Assembly: GCA_018402385.1 (NCBI GenBank)
Contig: JAGYJA010000007.1
Location: 721,545-785,544, forward strand
DNA: 64,000 nucleotides
From: Flavobacteriaceae bacterium
GTDB lineage: Bacteria; Bacteroidota; Bacteroidia; Flavobacteriales; Flavobacteriaceae
Direction of reading: 5' to 3'
The position numbers and the translations under genes were made by a program. Shown here one piece after another: positions 17,882-29,017 of this stretch. The notes below the pieces were generated by a model, which saw only the letters and a program-made list of their open reading frames with translations, did not search any database and was not told the origin of the DNA. Each line of letters opens with the position of its first letter. Position 1 is the first letter of the stretch.

Positions 17882-18985
17882 TTAAAACTCAAATTCCAAT
17901 TGAACAACAACCGTTTCCTTTTTGGAAACGGTTGTTGTTTTCTTTTCAGTATTGAGATTTGAGAGTGAAATGCCCAACAAGCGCACAGAGTCATGCGTTT
18001 TTTCCTGAAACAAAAGCTCTTTAACGGTTTCCAAAATCAACGCTTTATCTGAAATAAAATAAGGAAGGGTTTTGCTGCGTGTTTGCAAAGTAAAATCGCT
18101 GTACTTAATCTTGAGTGTAATGGTCTTCCCAGCGACTTTAGATTTTTTAAGGCGGCGCTCGATTTCATCAGCGATGTCTTGTAAGCGTTCCAGCATAAAA
18201 ATCTCTGAAGAGATGTTTTCAAAAAAAGTGCGTTCAGCGCCCAGTGATTTCCTGATGCGGTTGGGCTTGACCTCGCTTTTGTGAATGCCACGAACTACAT
18301 AATAATAGTAAGTACCGCTCTTTCCAAATGTTTCGGTAAGGTATTCAAGGGATTTACGTTTCAAATCTTTTCCGGTAAAGATGCCCAAATTATACATTTT
18401 TTCCTGTGTCACTTTCCCCACACCATAAAATTTCCTGATGTCCAAATTTTCAAGAAATTCCAAAACTTCTTCAGGACCAATTGTTTTTTGTCCGTTAGGT
18501 TTATTGATATCACTGGCCACTTTAGCGATAAACTTATTGATGGAAATCCCGGCAGATGCCGTCAACCCTGTCTGTTCAAATATTTTTTGCCGAATTTCTT
18601 TCGCGATAAGCGAAGCACTGGGGTTTCCTTTTTTGTTTTCGGTCACATCGAGGTAGGCTTCATCAAGGGAAAGTGGTTCCACCTTGTCTGTATATTCCAG
18701 AAAAATGGTCCTGATTTTTTGAGAAATCTCTTTATAACGATCAAAATTGGACCTTACAAAAATCAAATCGGGACACAACTTTTTGGCCACCACACTAGAC
18801 ATCGCACTGCGAACGCCAAATTTCCTTGCTTCATAGCTAGCGGCAGAAACCACTCCACGATCTGAACTTCCTCCCACAGCAACAGGTTTGCCTCGCAAAG
18901 CAGGGTTATCCAGTTGCTCTACCGAAGCAAAAAAGGCATCCATATCCACGTGGATAATTTTTCTGATGGGAATTTCGTCGTGCAT
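17882..18985 (-). CDS. dinB: DNA polymerase IV (Y family)
   Basis: A 367-residue translesion polymerase. The start at 18985 (MHDEIPIRKIIHVDMDAFF) is fixed by the N-terminal catalytic motif DMDAFFASVEQ; the open frame runs 93 codons further upstream (to 19264) but that part is antisense to another gene. SLDEAYLDVT supplies the other catalytic acids, and the little-finger domain occupies about 235-350. The C-terminal QLEFEF is probably a sliding-clamp-binding peptide. A TATTTTTG -7 element lies only five bases before the ATG, so the mRNA may be nearly leaderless. The stop directly abuts the pyk stop. Confidence 0.93.
   Translation of the reverse strand: MHDEIPIRKIIHVDMDAFFASVEQLDNPALRGKPVAVGGSSDRGVVSAASYEARKFGVRSAMSSVVAKKLCPDLIFVRSNFDRYKEISQKIRTIFLEYTDKVEPLSLDEAYLDVTENKKGNPSASLIAKEIRQKIFEQTGLTASAGISINKFIAKVASDINKPNGQKTIGPEEVLEFLENLDIRKFYGVGKVTQEKMYNLGIFTGKDLKRKSLEYLTETFGKSGTYYYYVVRGIHKSEVKPNRIRKSLGAERTFFENISSEIFMLERLQDIADEIERRLKKSKVAGKTITLKIKYSDFTLQTRSKTLPYFISDKALILETVKELLFQEKTHDSVRLLGISLSNLNTEKKTTTVSKKETVVVQLEFEF
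17903..17944 (+). terminator. Strong terminator for pyk, embedded in dinB codons
   Basis: A perfect 16-base stem (AACAACAACCGTTTCC at 17903-17918, its complement at 17924-17939) with a five-T loop is followed by a T-rich stretch on the plus strand. It lies 22 bases after the pyk stop and entirely within the last codons of dinB. Confidence 0.85.
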
Positions 18986-18989
18986 CACA

Positions 18990-18997
18990 CAAAAATA
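18990..18997 (-). promoter_or_regulatory. Probable -7 element of dinB
   Basis: TATTTTTG on the minus strand, immediately before the dinB ATG at 18985. No TTG at the usual spacing. The 28-base gap to the divergent gene at 19014 also holds the weaker plus-strand match TAATTTTA. Confidence 0.4.
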
Positions 18998-19013
18998 CTG
19001 TAATTTTAGGTCT

Positions 19014-19673
19014 ATGAAAAAAACTGCAATCATTTTAGGAGCCACAGGATTAACAGGCGGTAATTTACTTGACTTTTTGTTGAAGAATGACCGATATGGA
19101 AAAATCAAAGTGTTTTCCCGAAGTAGTGTGGGTATCTCAAACCCCAAACTTGAAGAACATCTCATTGATTTGTTTGAACTTGAAAAACATAAAGAAATCT
19201 TCCAAGCCGATGAAGTTTTTTGCTGTATTGGCACTACCAAATCAAAAACACCTGACAATAGCATTTACAAAAAAATTGATTATGGCATTCCTTTCGCTGC
19301 AGCGAAATTGTGCAAGGAAAATAACATTCACACTTTTATTGTAGTTTCAGCAATGGGGGCAAACCCAGAGAGCAAGGTGTTTTATAACAAGACCAAAGGC
19401 GAAATGGAACGTGATGCCCTAAAACAAAACATCCCAAACACATACATTTTACAACCCGGATTAATTGGAGGAAATAGGAGCGAAAAACGCCTTGGCGAAT
19501 CCATAGCCAAGTTTCTTTTCAAAATACTGAACCCCATTATCCCAAAAAACTACCGCACCATTTCTCCTGAAACGATTGCAAAAGCGATGTTGACACTTGC
19601 TAACCAAGGGTATTCCAAAAACAGAGTTGAAAACCAAACCATCAAAGAAATCGCAGAAAATGCTCGAAATTGA
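19014..19673 (+). CDS. NAD(P)H-binding Rossmann-fold protein (HTATIP2/YwnB-like)
   Basis: A 219-residue atypical short-chain dehydrogenase. MKKTAIILGATGLTGGNLL contains the dinucleotide-binding GATGLTG loop; the frame is open upstream but this Met starts the fold. CCIGTTKSKT and KTKGEMERDAL, followed by YILQPGLIGGNR, resemble the NAD(P)H-binding family that includes oxidoreductase HTATIP2. The substrate is unknown. The 3' end overlaps the following CYTH gene by 14 bases, so they are probably coexpressed. Confidence 0.82.
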   Translation: MKKTAIILGATGLTGGNLLDFLLKNDRYGKIKVFSRSSVGISNPKLEEHLIDLFELEKHKEIFQADEVFCCIGTTKSKTPDNSIYKKIDYGIPFAAAKLCKENNIHTFIVVSAMGANPESKVFYNKTKGEMERDALKQNIPNTYILQPGLIGGNRSEKRLGESIAKFLFKILNPIIPKNYRTISPETIAKAMLTLANQGYSKNRVENQTIKEIAENARN

Positions 19674-20130
19674 ACGTAAATTTTTAGTCATTACCGATGT
19701 CTATAAAAAAGACGCTTTTAAACAAACCCGTATTGTTCAAGGATTTCTAAATACACATCCTGAACGTACTGTGCGGGTGCGCATCAAAGGAGATCAGGGC
19801 TTTCTCACTGTTAAAGGAATCTCAAACCAATCAGGAACCATAAGAAGTGAATGGGAAACAGAAATTTCAGTTACAGACGCTGAAGAATTATTGGAATTAT
19901 GTGAACCCGGTATCATTGATAAAACCCGTTATGAAATAAAGGTGGGCAACCATACTTTTGAAGTCGATGAATTTTTAGGGGAAAATGAGGGATTAATGGT
20001 CGCAGAGGTAGAATTAAATTCAGAAGATGAGTTGTTTGAAAAACCGATCTGGCTGGGAAAAGAAGTCACCGGGGAGTTAAAATATTACAATTCGCAATTG
20101 AGTTTGAACCCCTTTAAAAAATGGAAGTAA
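19660..20130 (+). CDS. CYTH domain protein (triphosphate-tunnel enzyme)
   Basis: A 156-residue single-domain CYTH protein. The defining EIERKF motif is at residues 3-8, fixing the start at 19660; alternating charged strands with RTVRVRIKG, TVKG and YEIKVGNHTFEVDEF build the triphosphate tunnel. Known bacterial relatives hydrolyse inorganic triphosphate or are uncharacterised. It overlaps the preceding Rossmann-fold gene by 14 bases. Confidence 0.88.
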   Translation: MLEIERKFLVITDVYKKDAFKQTRIVQGFLNTHPERTVRVRIKGDQGFLTVKGISNQSGTIRSEWETEISVTDAEELLELCEPGIIDKTRYEIKVGNHTFEVDEFLGENEGLMVAEVELNSEDELFEKPIWLGKEVTGELKYYNSQLSLNPFKKWK

Positions 20131-20151
20131 ACAACATAATTAATATTACTA

Positions 20152-20641
20152 ATGAAAACATTTTTTTTATTATTGACGTTTACAGTTCTTTTATCGTGTA
20201 ATCAAAACACTGAGAAAACTTTTGAAACTCCTTGCCCGGAAGAAGAAAAACAATCGATGGCCACTTTAAAAAAGAAACTTACAGAAAAGGGATTTTCAAC
20301 CTTTGATTATGTGGATGAAGCAACGCTGGATACTGTGTTGATGCAACAATACTTTATGGCTTTTCTAAAACGTGGTGAAAACAGGTCACAATCCAAAGAA
20401 GAAGCAGATAGCCTGCAACAACTCCATATGGCACACTTAGGCAGAATGTATGCCGAAGGATTTGCAGATATTTCAGGTCCTTTTGGTGATGATGGTGGAC
20501 ATCAGAGGAATAACTATCTATAATGTGCCCACATTAAGAATGGCAGATAGCTTGGCAAATCTGGATCCTATGGTACAAGCAGGACGTTTGGCAGTAGAAG
20601 TGAAGCCTTGGTGGGCTGCTAAAGGATTTTATTTAAGATAA
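20152..20641 (+). CDS. YCII-related lipoprotein, frameshifted as read
   Basis: The N-terminus is a lipoprotein signal (lipobox LLSC, residues 13-16). The first frame (20152-20523) runs through a YCII-like region and breaks after GPFGDDGG; removing one G in GGTGGAC (20494-20499) restores GPFGDDGDIRGITIY and continues in the other frame to a stop at 20641, giving about 162 residues ending in VEVKPWWAAKGFY. That ending and the GPFGDDG motif are typical of YCII-domain proteins. The break could be real, but matches the indel pattern seen in several genes of this window. The function is unknown. Confidence 0.7.
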
Positions 20642-20646
20642 GTTGC

Positions 20647-23016
20647 TCAATCAAACTTCACCACCTCAACCTTTTCCTGAATCTTGTTGCCTTGATGGTC
20701 CATAACGGTCAAAATATATGTCCCGGGACTAACCACTACAGCAAGTTCATGAAAGGTTTCGGTTTTACCAATATATTTTTCATCTAAGTACCAATAAACT
20801 ATGGCATCACGATTACGATGTGCCAATTTAAAAATAACATCATTTATAGTTTCATCAAAGTCTTTGGGAAGCATCACTTGTTCGCTTCTCTTGGGATAAA
20901 TGAACGCCATTAATTGTTCATTTTCCGCGACGCAGTCTGGGTGAAAAGGGGGAAGTGTTTTGTATTCTGGATGCAGCCTCGAATAATAGTATTCCATTAC
21001 CGGGGGCAAGCTAAACCAGTTCTTTTGTTTACTATTTTCCAACGGATAACATGAAGAATTGATGCGATAACTTTCGGTTTCATTTAATGTTGTTTGGAGG
21101 TGGTAAGGACACGACGCAGTATTTCCGCCTTGCATTGGAATCCATTCCACAGTAGTGGGTTCACAAAACAAACCTGCTCGGTAACCGCTTTGTGAACAGA
21201 TGGTCTCTTCCATCAAATCATCATAAGGAATATCAAACCACAGTTTATTTATGGGCAAAACCTTTAAAACATCAAACAAAACTGGAGCCGCCGCTTGAAT
21301 ACCGGTAAGCCCGGGACGCCCTTCACCTATGGCATTTCCCACCCAAACCCCAATGGTGTAATCTGGCGTTACACCCACTGCCCAAGCATCCTTAAAGCCA
21401 AAACTTGTTCCGGTTTTCCAGGCGATGGGACGTGCGTCCTGGTAAAAGCTCCAGTTCTCATCTGCGTTGGGACGGTTGCTTTCGCGTAAGCTTTCAAACG
21501 TTTTATAAATAGCGCCGGCACCAAACACCGGTGGTTCAAATTGTAAATTTCCAAAGTCCTGTGTTTCGCCTTTAATAAAAACCGGATTACTAAATTCGTT
21601 TGCACGATATTGGCTTGAATTTGAAGTAAAATGATTTAACGTGGCGGCCAAATTTGCATATCCCTTGGTCACTTCATAGAGGCTGCTTTCGGCTCCACCT
21701 AAAATGAGCGTAAGTCCATAATGGTCTGCCGGGTGATTTATATTTCCCAAGTTCATTTTCTTTAACTGGTTGTAAAATCGCTGCAATCCATAATCCTGTA
21801 ACAATCTCACGGCCGGGACATTCAAGGAGCGGCTTAATGCGGTACTTGCAGGAACGGCACCATTAAATTGTTTTTCAAAGTTTTCAGGACTGTACCCATT
21901 GATTGTGGTTGGAACATCTGCCACCAGGGTTTTAGGGAGCAATTCGCCCGATTGCATGGCCGAAGCAAATAAGAAAGGTTTTAATAATACTTCCTGTACT
22001 TCTGGGTTTATCTGTTACATCCACAAATTTTTGATGATCAACGGTAGTGGGAGTATTGCCCACATACCCTAAAATTTCACGCGTGTTTACATCCATCACG
22101 ATGATAGAAAGGTTGTGAATTTGATTTTGGCGTAATTGAAAGTGGTGGTCTCGTGTGATTTGATTGAGTTGTGATTGAAGTGTTGATTGAATGGTTGATT
22201 TAATTAGTTTTCCGGGATGATTTCGCTTCATCTTTTCAGTAAAATGCAGTGTTTGATCAGGCAACGGATAAGGTTTCCCGGGAAGTGGTTCCAGAATGGA
22301 CATTTCGTAAGTGAGTTCATCAAACACCTCTTTATCATAAAGTTTTTTTAAGAGTCGGTCTCTTTTTTGCTTTAATAACGTCTCATTTTTTCCGGGAAAA
22401 ATAAGTGATGGTGCATTAGGCAAAACAGCCAACGCAGCACTTTGTCCCCAACTTAGTTCTTTTGCAGGTACACCAAAATAGCGCCATGAAGCGGTTTCCA
22501 GACCCACAACATTTCCGCCAAAGGGAGCATTGGACGCATAAAAGTTTAGGATTTCATTTTGCTATAGCCTGCTTCCAGACGGGTTGCTTGAAAGAGCTCG
22601 ATTACTTTTTCAAAATAGGTGCGTTTTTTATTCTTTCGCGAAAGCCTTATGACCTGTTGTGTAAGCGTGCTTGCTCCCCGCTTTTTGTCTGTTAATAAAT
22701 TTTCCTTAAGTGCCTTCCCCATAGAAATGGGATTAAAACCGGGATGTCGATAAAAATATTCATCTTCAAAATATTGAATACTGGTTGCAAAGCGAAAAGG
22801 CACACTATCCATTTGAGGAAACCGCCATTGGCCGTCTTCTGCAATGCGAGCACCCAGCAAATGGCCTTCCCGGCTTTCAACCACGGTTGATGTGGGGTCG
22901 TCAAAAAGGGGTTTGGGGAGACAGAAGAACCATCCCAGGAAAAGAATAATTCCAAGGGATAGTTTAATCTTGTGCCGGTATAAAAAGGTCTTTATTTGCT
23001 TTTTTTGAACAGTCAT
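20647..23016 (-). CDS. pbpC: Penicillin-binding protein 1C, frameshifted twice as read
   Basis: A bifunctional peptidoglycan synthase of about 789 residues when repaired. Pieces: 23016-22546 (membrane anchor at about 17-33, start of the glycosyltransferase domain with EDEYFYRHPG and GASTLTQQV), 22507-21932 (rest of that domain), 21957-20647 (transpeptidase with SRSLNVP and KTGTS, then a C-terminal PBP1C domain). The breaks are at a four-T run at 22557-22560 (one base missing) and at 21979-21982 (one base extra), just at the SIIK active-site motif. The start abuts the macroglobulin stop, and this pairing is the standard pbpC-yfhM unit, in which the macroglobulin guards against proteases when the envelope is damaged. 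Confidence 0.87.
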
Positions 23017-26000
23017 TTATTGCTCCACCTTAATCCACTGCCCTTTGTTTCTGGCCAAGTAATTATTGTCATACATGGCTTCTGCCTGTGAACCCGGAAG
23101 ATAGTAACTCCCCAGATAAGAAGCATTGAGTTTTACGGTAAAGGTTTTGGTTTCTTTTCGATTTAAATCAAAATAAAAATGAACCCGGTCATCACGTATA
23201 TCGGTATATCTTGCATCGCCTGATGCGCCACCTCCCAATTCTGTGAAACTGGTATTTACGATTTCCCAACCACCGGGGAATAATTGTGAAAGGGCTACAT
23301 TGTCCACAAAATCATTGGAGGTGTTTTCAATGCGAATCTGTGCTGTAATTTCTGTGCCTTGTCGCAGGGAGCTTATATCCATTCTTTTGCCATCACCATC
23401 AAAATAGTTTGTGACCACATTGAGGTTTCTGCGTTCAGCGAGTTCATCACCCACAGGAAGCTTGCCAGACTGGATGAGCCTTACATAAACCACATTGTCT
23501 TTTGTGTTTTTCAGGATCAGTTCATTTTCTCCCATTGTAAAGCCGATTTCACGTTGTGCAACCGCTTGATGCGTTTTTATGTTGTAGGATTTTCCGTTCT
23601 GGATATAGGTCACTTCAAGTGCTTTGCCTCCGTTTTTGGAAACCATTTTAGCCAGCGCCATCAATGCAAATGAAGTTTCCTGAGTGCTGTACCATTTTGA
23701 TGAAGAAAGGTCTCGAGCAATAGAGAGCGAAAGCTCCCTTTGTTTGGCATCATTGATCAATACCATACTTTCCAACGCCATAGCCCTGTTCCTGAAAGGG
23801 GATCCGTAAGAGTGATAATCATAATTTTTTGGTTGAAAATCAATATTTGCTGATTGTGCAAGTTGAATTGCCACCCGGTCCTGACCTGCGAGTGCATAAG
23901 CGGCTGCCAATCTCCATTTAGCGTCGTTGCTAAGGTTGTTTGTTTCGCGTAAGCGGTTCATTGCTGCCAATTCCGGTTGGCCTGCAAGTGCTAGTGTATA
24001 AAGCCTGTATGCCTGGGTGAGCTCTGTATTGTATGCTCTTACATTGGGTCGCCATTGTCTCGCTGCATTTTGTTGGAATCTCAACCAGTTACTTATGAAA
24101 GTTACAGGAAGTGCATAGCCTTTGCTTTTGGCCTCAAGCATAAAATGCCCCACATAGTTTGTGCTCCATTCATCTGCCTCGCGCTCGCCCGGCCAGTAAC
24201 TTATCCCGCCGCCGGCACTTTGGTAAGTGTTTAATCTTCTGATGGCAACCTCGATATTGCGCTGAATTTTTTGTTTTCTGTCCAATGTTATATCAAAAAC
24301 ATCTGCCAGATAGAGTTGTGGAAATGCCGCAGATGTGGTTTGCTCAACACAGCCATGAGGATACTGAATGAGGTATTCCATTCTCTTAGTAAAATCCATA
24401 GGGGGCAGCGTGGAAAATTCCAGATAAGCTGCGTTACTTCCCGCCACTCCAAAGGTGGAGAAATTGATGTTTTGTCCAGTATTGGGTTCCAAGGTAAAAT
24501 CACTTACCCTTTGTGTGATTGGATTGGGGTTTTCCACATCAATTTCAACTTTATAATTGGCTCTTTCCCCACCGCCGCTTGCTGTAATTTCAATGGTTTG
24601 TATTCCCGGGGTTGGTAAAACTTCATATTCAAAATTGACAATTTGTTCTCCCACATTTTGAAAGGATATGGATTTGTTGTTTCCGTTAAGGGGTTTTAAA
24701 CCTCCTGAAGTTGAGACATTCACAGAAACATTTTTCACTTTGGATTCCATTGCAAAAACGGTTACGGGGAGTGTTACTTTTTCTCCCGGAGACAGTTTTC
24801 TGGGTAGTGATGCCAGTACCATCAAAGGTTTTCTTACAGGGGTTGCTTTTTCTGCGTTGCCATATGCAGCATTCTTGTTATCGGCAGCAATGACCATTGT
24901 GCGTACTGATCCCACATAATTGGGCATCGTTAGATTGTGTGTGGCTTTTTCACCGACTTTGAGCGTAAAGGGCCTAAATACATGACTACCGGTTTAAATC
25001 GGTCTGCTTTTCGGTTTTTAGCTCCAGCGGCTTCATCACCACCACCCACGGCATAAATATTTTCAACACTCCCTGAATAAGCGCCAATCACATAGTCATA
25101 CATATCAAAAGTTCTTACGCCTAAAGCTTCCCGGGTATAAAAAGCCTCGTGAATTGCCGGAGTTCTAAAACGTGTAAGATCCAATAAACCCTCATCGACA
25201 ATGGCAAGGGTATAAGTCATTGGTTTTTTGTTTTTCTCTGAAACTTTAACTGTAAACTTTTCTTCCGGTTTAAGCACATCGGGAAGTTCCAGTTGAGGTT
25301 GTAAAATGGTTGTTGGGTCCTCTACCAGAAGGGGGATCACTCCATAAAGTCTTATTGGCAAATCATTAGCTGTTTGTTCATGGGGTTGCAACAAGGATAT
25401 GTTTACATAAATATTGGGCGCCATTTCTTTAGTGATGGGAATGGTTGCTTGAGTTTCACCTTTTTTTGTTTCAATCCATTGTGTTCCCAGTACTTCGGTT
25501 CCATTTTCGATGCTAATCAAAGCACGCCCTTCACTTCCTGAAGGGAATGTAATTATGGCTGTTTCGCCCACATTGTATTTTTCTTTATCAGCTGAGAAGA
25601 CTAGCATTTTGGCGCTTTCTGCATCACCGCCTGCTCCTGCTCTTGACCACCAATTTCTGTAAAAATAAGCCACTCTTCCTGTAGCGTGACCACTTTTTGG
25701 GTCTATGATGCGAATGAGATAACGACCGCTTTCCTCTTCAGGGATGTTGAGGTTAAAGGTTGTTTTTCCATTAGCCGCAGTTTTAATTTTAAATTCCTGA
25801 ACAGGGCGGTGTACAGTTGCATTCTCATAGCTGGAAAGGTTATCCTGCCCTCGGCTCCACCACCAGCGCCATTCTATTTTAAATACTTTTACTTCTAGAT
25901 CACGATTTCCTGAAGCAATTCCTTTTTCATCAACTGTAGCTACATCAAACGTGTTATTTTCATCTGTGAAATAAGAACCATAAGCTCTTGCTTTTGGAGA

Positions 26001-28578
26001 TTGGAGTCCGACAAAATGGGTGAAAGGTGCTAAATCTTTTGAAATAACATCAATCGAAAAATCACCACCACCTTCAAAAACTTTGGTTAAAAAATTTGCC
26101 CGCAACATACCGGGTGCATTTTTACTTAGTTCCAGCCTTTTGTTTATGGAGGTTTTGCCTTCTTCATTTAATTTACCTTTTAAGACAGGAATTTCAGTTT
26201 CCTCAAATGTTCTAACAGGATCTGTAAAAATGTAATTTGGAAAACCCTTAAATGAAGTGGTCGTTGACCTGATGGTGGCATCCATTTCAATGTTGAGATT
26301 TCTGGCGGGGGCCCCGTGAAGCCAGCTAATAGAAGTATTGCCAACTATTGGTTTATCAACGGTGAGGATTTCATCATCAAAAGCGAGGTTTATTTTTAAG
26401 CGGTTGGGTTTCACTGTTGCTATGCGTAGAATTTCTGTAAACACTGCACCACCCACATTGATGGTTGCCCGCCAGTTGCCTGTGGGTGCAGTTGCCTCAG
26501 TTGCAATGGGGAAATAAAACACATTATTTACTCCTTGTCTTGCCACTGTTTTATGAACCACTTTTCCTCGGGCATCACTTACTTCCAGGGTGACAGGATG
26601 GTCTTTTGGAAGTGGATTAGTCAAGTCGTTTAAAACGAAAGAAAGGTGAATGCTATCCCCGGGCCTGTAAACTCCTCTTTCTGTGTAAATAAATCCTTTG
26701 AGACCTTTTTGAAGTTGCTTTGCCTGAAACATCAAATTTACTTAGTGACAAGGCGTTTCCATCATCCAGTTTTGCATAGGCATAGTTATTGTTTTTTTGA
26801 GCGACAGCAAAAGCGATATTCTTATCGCCATCAAAAAGGATTAAGCCATTAGGCTCAGTTGTAACAGTGGTAATGAGTTGTTGCTGAAAATTGTACAGGG
26901 AAATCTTCACGCCTCCCTCAGGATTTGTTGTTAAGAGGTTTGAGGCAGCAAAATGATAGGACTGGTTGGCTCCTTTTTTTACAATAAGCCCCAGGTTTGA
27001 CCCTAATATATTTGTGCTTAGAACCCTATCTTCATTATAATAAGCGTCATGGCAAGGGTTGTCCCTTTCTTCCCAGTTATAGGAATATGTCCGCCATCTG
27101 TAGATGCGATTGTCCCAGTATTGCTGCTCCCGTTCTTCTTCATCAGCAGAAGATGGTTCTGTATCAAAATCTTCATAGTAATAATCATCTTCATAATTTT
27201 CCTCCTCATTTGAAGTTACTACTGCATCACAATTATAGTTTGTATGTTCTTTCTTGAAGCTTAATTCAACTCTGTATATAGCTCCTGGGTCTGCGTTGAA
27301 ATACTCTGAAAGATTGAGTCCATAAGCTTTCCATTGGCCGTCATCGGGAATATCGCCATTGTTTAGTTCAATGGTTTTTTTTGCGATTCTTCTCCCCACC
27401 CTGTTCAGGTTATAGATGGAATTGTCATTGAGATTTGAGTTTTGTAAATATTGCAAGACATTATTTTCAAAGATTTTGATGATCCTTACCTCAACAGCAT
27501 TGAGGTTTACTGCTTCAAAATAGAAAGGTGTTGTGGCAGCATTGGGCAGTATGACACCATTTGAAACCAGTCTTAATGCGGGCTTGAGTTGTTCAAAAGA
27601 AATGAGCTCAGAAAATGGTTTTTTAAGTTTGTAACCATCTGCGCTTGTGATGCCTTCAAAAATTTCAACCAAGGCTTCACCCACAATTCTTTCCTGCGGG
27701 TAAACCCTTAGTAAATTACCATCCACTTCAAAACGCAAATTGTCTTTGTTTTGGATGGTCACAAGCCCACTAAAATTTTGATTTTCTCTTATTGGGTCTG
27801 AAAAATTAATTTTAAGATTGCTGTTTGGGGCAAAATTGGCTGTAACGTTTACTACAGAAAAATTGTTCTTTCCGGCAATGGTAAAAGGGGCTTCCCCTTT
27901 GGTTTCTGACTGAATGGATTTTCCATCCCAGGAAATCATAATTTCTGAATCCTCTTCAAAACGCTGGATACTGTCTATAATAAAATGAAATAGTTTAGAG
28001 GGCGACGAATTGTCTTTAAAAGCAACCTTCAAAGGGTTTTTGCCCTGTGAAGCTTTTACTAATTGGGGCAAAGTTTTGGGATCAATAACATCATTAGATT
28101 GTAACGTGGCTGAAAGGTATTGCCAATCTTTGCTGTAGGATTGCAGATCTTCTATTGAAATTTTAAAGTTTGGGGCTAAGGTTTTAAAACTGAAAGTAAA
28201 CGACCTGAATTCTTTTTTTAAGTCATCATAAAACTTGTCGAGTTTTAAGGTTACACTATATTCTGTATCAGGTTCTAGATTGTTTTCGGGAATGAAGACT
28301 ATGCTTTTTCCATTTTCAATTACTAGTTTACCCGGCGTTTTTGGGCTTATTTGCAGGTAATCTGAAGGAAGCTCCTGAGTAAGATCAAACTGATCAAGGG
28401 TCTGGGCAAGTTCTATCCGGATGTGATCGGTAACAGATATGCGACCTGTTGTGTGTTGGGTTATGTATTCCCTGAATTTATATAAGTTGTCTGTATCGGT
28501 GGTGCTTTCTTTTTTTCCACAGGAAATCAAAATTGAAAAAAAGCCAAATAAAACGAGAAGCTTTGAAAAGGTATTCAT
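23017..28578 (-). CDS. Alpha-2-macroglobulin family lipoprotein, frameshifted twice as read
   Basis: About 1853 residues when repaired. Pieces: 28578-26653 (lipoprotein signal with lipobox LISC, then macroglobulin domains), 26735-24930 (MG domains, KGFIYTERGVYRPGDS), 24927-23017 (thioester domain with PHGCVEQTTS, then receptor-like domain). The Cys and Gln of CVEQ form the covalent trap for attacking proteases. Frames are rejoined by removing one base near 26719-26721 (restoring DVSGKQLQKG) and adding one near 24967-24969 (restoring LGPFTLKVGEKATHN). The N-terminus starts at 28578, not at the longer open frame. Translated immediately upstream of pbpC. Confidence 0.88.
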
Positions 28579-28705
28579 TGGGTTGGTATCTAGATTAATA
28601 AAACAAATACATAGTGAATGCCCACAAGACATTTAAACAAAAAAGCGTTGGCTCATTTTGATTCAGAGCATTAGTGGATTACACCATTTAATGGGATTAA
28701 AATTA

Positions 28706-29017
28706 CTATTTATTATGAGAATATTCCCGCTCGACCTTGCAAATTTTTACGTCATACCATTGATACCAATCTGTTCTTCCTTTTTGCTGTGCTATGCCGT
28801 GTTCCCTGTTATTTTTCCAGTTTGCTATAGCTTCCAGACTTTCCCAATAACTTACGGTAATTCCGATCTCGTTTCTGGCACTTTCAATACCCAGAAAACC
28901 GGGTTGTTCTTTGGCTAGTTGTTCCATTTTTTGGCCCATTTCGGTATAACCTGTATCATCTTCATTTTTTAGTGAAGTAAATATGACGGCATAATAAGGT
29001 TTAAAAATAGTGCTCAT
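28706..29017 (-). CDS. Antibiotic biosynthesis monooxygenase-like (ABM) protein
   Basis: A 103-residue single-domain protein with the dimeric alpha-beta barrel signature of the ABM family: YYAVIFTSL, GYTEMGQKMEQLA, QPGFLGIESAR and VSYWESLEAIANWK. Family members include quinone and heme-acting oxygenases as well as proteins without known activity. The ATG at 29017 overlaps, as TGATG, the restored stop of the isoaspartyl peptidase gene, suggesting translational coupling. Confidence 0.85.
   Translation of the reverse strand: MSTIFKPYYAVIFTSLKNEDDTGYTEMGQKMEQLAKEQPGFLGIESARNEIGITVSYWESLEAIANWKNNREHGIAQQKGRTDWYQWYDVKICKVEREYSHNK

Noticed and set aside
18281..18865. 194-codon open frame opposite dinB
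   Set aside because: Antisense to the conserved polymerase coding region; no recognisable domain.
18986..19264. 93-codon N-terminal extension of dinB
   Set aside because: It runs antisense through the Rossmann-fold gene, and DinB proteins begin shortly before the DMDAFF motif.
20450..20641. Separate small gene after the lipoprotein at 20152
   Set aside because: It carries the missing C-terminal half of the YCII domain, so it is the same gene after a frameshift.
23017..26735. Macroglobulin pieces considered as separate genes
   Set aside because: The frames join into one continuous protein of normal length when one base is removed and one added; neither downstream piece has its own signal peptide.
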